Positions 62,103-64,000 of a DNA stretch of 64,000 bases are shown here, one piece after another. Made by a program: the position numbers and the translations under genes. A model generated the notes under the pieces. The model saw only the letters and a list, made by a program, of their open reading frames with translations, did not search any database and was not told the DNA's origin. Source of the DNA: Neobacillus cucumis (GTDB taxonomy: Bacteria > Bacillota > Bacilli > Bacillales_B > DSM-18226); assembly GCF_023715505.1 (NCBI RefSeq), contig NZ_JAMBOH010000023.1, positions 1 through 64,000 of the forward strand. Direction: 5' to 3'. How positions within the stretch are numbered: position 1 is the stretch's first letter; each line of letters opens with the position of its first letter.

Positions 62103-63227
62103 TTAAATGGTATTTAAAAATGATTGAATAAATGGGATGGCAGCGCCCATCGGCACCCCGTTTGCAGGTGAACGGCTAATGTGAATAAATGGTTCATTAC
62201 TTGGAAAGGCCGTTTTTTCATTTACTTTTTCATGAAGAATGTCTAGATCTTCTTCCTGTAAGTATGGAGAGATATGTCCACCTAGAATAAATTCTCTGTT
62301 AAGGACAAGATGGATATTGTTAATAGACATCGCTAAATGATCTAAAAAGGAATGCCACCTCTTCACAAAAGAAGGAATTCTAGAACGTACCTGTTGGAAG
62401 AAAACATCTAATGATTCATCTTCTTCTAGAAGTGCATTAACAGAGCTATACGTTTCCATGCAGCCCCTTTTCCCGCAGTAACAGGCAGGACCACCAGGAT
62501 TAAGCGTCATATGTTCTACCGTTCCACTATGCCCTTCCTTTCCCATATAAATTTGGCCGTCTATGATAATGGCACCCCCAAGGTGTGGCCCGATCGAGAG
62601 ATAGACTGCATCTCCAATATCATTACTTACCCACAGCTCCGTTGTCGCTGCACACTTGGCATCATGTAAAAACATACAGGGATAAGGGAGATACTGTGAA
62701 AATACCTCAATATCTAATCCTGTCGAGATCAAAATTTTTCCGTAAGTGATCTTCTTTCCATTATTAGACGTTAATCCTTGCACAGCAAAACCAATCCCAA
62801 GAACCTGCTCCTCTTTCACATCGAGAGACGAGATGAAAGACAGTACAGCTTGGCTTAACTCTTTGTAATACCGATCCTCATTGGCATAATTCATCGCTAG
62901 TCTCTCTTGCTGAAAAGCATGACCACGCAAATCAATGGCCAGAATCTGTACCGTCCTCTTTTGAATCTCTACCCCAATGCTAATCCGAGCCTGAGGGCAA
63001 ATGGCATAAGCAGCTGCACGCCTTCCCACCGAAGATTCAAACTGCCCGCTCTTCTCAATCAATTTTTCTTTTTCCAAGCGAACGAGATTCTGGGTGACCG
63101 TCGGTAAACTCAAATGAAGCTGATTGGCAATTTCTTGTTTCGAAAGCTTCTCATTTTGATAAATGAGATGGTAGATCGATGAGTAATTGCCTTTTTTTAT
63201 ATCTTTAAACGTGATGCTATTGTCCAT
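62103..63227 (-). CDS. ROK-family transcriptional regulator (XylR/NagC-like)
   Basis: 374 residues: a MarR-like winged helix at residues ~10-65 (LIYQNEKLSKQEIANQLHLSLPTVTQNLVRLEKEKLIEK) and a ROK sugar-kinase-like domain (ISIGVEIQKRTVQILAIDLRG, GIGFAVQGL, GGAIIIDGQIYMGKEGHSGTVEHM, zinc motif CYCGKRGCMETY). It is transcribed divergently from an SDR dehydrogenase and probably represses it, with a sugar or polyol as inducer. AT-rich repeated sites lie in the 216-base gap between them. Confidence 0.87.
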   Translation of the reverse strand: MDNSITFKDIKKGNYSSIYHLIYQNEKLSKQEIANQLHLSLPTVTQNLVRLEKEKLIEKSGQFESSVGRRAAAYAICPQARISIGVEIQKRTVQILAIDLRGHAFQQERLAMNYANEDRYYKELSQAVLSFISSLDVKEEQVLGIGFAVQGLTSNNGKKITYGKILISTGLDIEVFSQYLPYPCMFLHDAKCAATTELWVSNDIGDAVYLSIGPHLGGAIIIDGQIYMGKEGHSGTVEHMTLNPGGPACYCGKRGCMETYSSVNALLEEDESLDVFFQQVRSRIPSFVKRWHSFLDHLAMSINNIHLVLNREFILGGHISPYLQEEDLDILHEKVNEKTAFPSNEPFIHISRSPANGVPMGAAIPFIQSFLNTI

Positions 63228-63239
63228 GGAAAATACCCC

Positions 63240-63265
63240 ATTTTATAAACCAATTTTATAAAAAC
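63240..63265. promoter_or_regulatory. ROK-type operator candidate 1
   Basis: ATTTTATAAA repeated twice with 3 bases between, 13 bases upstream of the ROK gene start. A related double motif occurs at 63393 on the other side of the divergent region. Confidence 0.5.
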
Positions 63266-63355
63266 ATTTACTTTAACTCTTATAAATATATCATAAGAGC
63301 GGATACAATCACAGCTTTGTCAATAAGTGTCTGCCAATTTTAAATTTTATAATTA

Positions 63356-63384
63356 TTGACTATCAGGGAAAATCGTTTTATTAT
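63356..63384 (+). promoter_or_regulatory. Sigma-A-type promoter of the SDR gene
   Basis: TTGACT, 17 bases, TATTAT, ending 59 bases before the SDR start. The operator-like motif at 63393 lies just downstream of the -10, where a repressor would block transcription. Confidence 0.65.
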
Positions 63385-63392
63385 ATAAATGT

Positions 63393-63416
63393 ATTTTATA
63401 AAAGTATTTTACAAAA
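63393..63416. promoter_or_regulatory. ROK-type operator candidate 2
   Basis: ATTTTATAAAAG followed by TATTTTACAAAAT: two copies of the ATTTTAtAAA word seen at 63240, about 12 bases start to start. Confidence 0.5.
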
Positions 63417-63443
63417 TAAATTAACAAAAAAGGAATGGGAAAA

Positions 63444-64000
63444 ATGGGGATTATTGAAAAAATGAGACTGGACGGAAAGAAAATTTTTGTAACAGGTGGG
63501 GCAAGGGGTATTGGTAAAAGTGTTGCAACTGCTTTTGCTGAAGCAGGAGCAGATATAGCAATTGTGGACTTGGATATCGAGGAAGCCACAAAGACAGCTA
63601 AGGAACTTGAAGAAAATAATGGGATTAAGTCGATTGCTATCAAAGCAGATGTCACCACCCCAGCAGATGTTGATGCAATGATTGAAACCATACTAGAAGT
63701 ATTTGGACGTTTAGATGTTGCCTTCTGTAATGCAGGAATCTGCATGAACGTACCAGCAGAGGAAATGACCTTTGAACAGTGGAAAAAGGTCATTGATATT
63801 AATCTTACCGGTGTATTTCTAACGGCCCAAGCAGCTGGAAAAGTCATGTTAAAACAAGGCGGTGGTTCCATTATCAATACCGCTTCAATGTCAGGACATA
63901 TTGTGAATGTGCCACAGCCACAGTGCTCGTACAACGCCTCTAAAGCAGGAGTCATCCAGTTGACCAAATCACTGGCAGTGGAGTGGGCAACAAGAAATGT
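63444..64000 (+). CDS. SDR-family dehydrogenase (polyol type), truncated by the window end
   Basis: 186 codons are visible; the gene runs off the right edge. It is a classical short-chain dehydrogenase: NAD(P) motif VTGGARGIGKSVA, DVTTPADVD, CNAGICMN, catalytic Ser in INTASMSGHIV and Tyr/Lys in SYNASKAGVIQL. It resembles sorbitol/arabinitol-type dehydrogenases. The ATG at 63444 was chosen 9 bases after AAGGA; an in-frame ATG at 63435 is too close. Likely the first gene of a sugar-alcohol operon controlled by the divergent ROK regulator. Confidence 0.85.
   Translation, partial: MGIIEKMRLDGKKIFVTGGARGIGKSVATAFAEAGADIAIVDLDIEEATKTAKELEENNGIKSIAIKADVTTPADVDAMIETILEVFGRLDVAFCNAGICMNVPAEEMTFEQWKKVIDINLTGVFLTAQAAGKVMLKQGGGSIINTASMSGHIVNVPQPQCSYNASKAGVIQLTKSLAVEWATRN

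Noticed and set aside
63353..63967. 204-codon minus-strand frame at the right end
   Set aside because: It is the antisense shadow of the truncated SDR gene, whose motifs (TGGARGIG, YNASK) are clear on the plus strand.

Overview
The window looks like a chromosomal segment of a low-GC, endospore-forming Bacillaceae (Neobacillus/Mesobacillus/Bacillus type). The evidence is strong GGAGG-type ribosome binding sites, lipoprotein signal peptides, YesM/YesN, FrlB/FrlD, PhoD-TatAC, BA3454-type and DUF4083 small proteins, CcpA- and sigB-like sites, and the Bacillaceae intergenic repeats. The genus is inferred from gene content only. No rRNA, tRNA, CRISPR array or prophage was seen.

Most of the window is a string of catabolic operons on the minus strand. 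From left to right: an XRE regulator with its DUF2975 partner and a CBO0543-type membrane protein (144-1689); a minimal ethanolamine ammonia-lyase set eutA-eutB-eutC (1905-5407); a fructoselysine (Amadori product) unit frlD, frlB, an NCS1-type permease and the GntR regulator frlR, with three identical palindromic operators (5505-10057); an ApbE/ferric-reductase-like unit with a Ser/Thr-rich exported protein (10200-12031); an alpha/beta hydrolase, a 44-residue small gene and a DUF4083 gene (12304-13788); the phoD-tatA-tatC secretion operon behind a Pho-box-like repeat (13875-16670); an eight-gene hydantoin/dihydropyrimidine-type operon with its own ABC importer, FadR-type regulator and three operator repeats (17491-26021); and a fructan/sucrose uptake and hydrolysis operon controlled by a YesMN-like two-component system (28383-39085).

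The middle part (39400-52300) is more accessory. It holds a VanZ-like protein, a candidate type I toxin-like small gene, a secreted-protein gene broken by two in-frame TAA codons, two exported glycoside-hydrolase-like proteins, two nearly identical KtrB-type potassium transporters, a YitT-type protein, a prohibitin-type protein and a frameshifted REP-associated tyrosine transposase (RAYT). The right part (52287-60795) is a sugar-acid operon with UxaA-family dehydratase subunits, a KdgT permease, a fumarylacetoacetate-hydrolase-family protein, a semialdehyde dehydrogenase and an IclR regulator. It is followed by a transaldolase-like gene, a ROK regulator and a divergent, truncated SDR dehydrogenase.

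The main large-scale signal is a dispersed family of hairpin-forming repeats with the core GGGGACGGTTCTCATGCTTC. They occur as near-perfect 22-24 bp inverted pairs, degenerate pairs and single halves at about 13 loci. The RAYT remnant at 51214-51992 has a full hairpin just after its stop codon and a half copy upstream, so this is a REP/RAYT-like system. One hairpin also marks the edge of the ktrB duplication. A second notable signal is a pair of UxaA-family paralogs whose conserved motifs are lost in complementary halves, suggesting a heteromeric enzyme.
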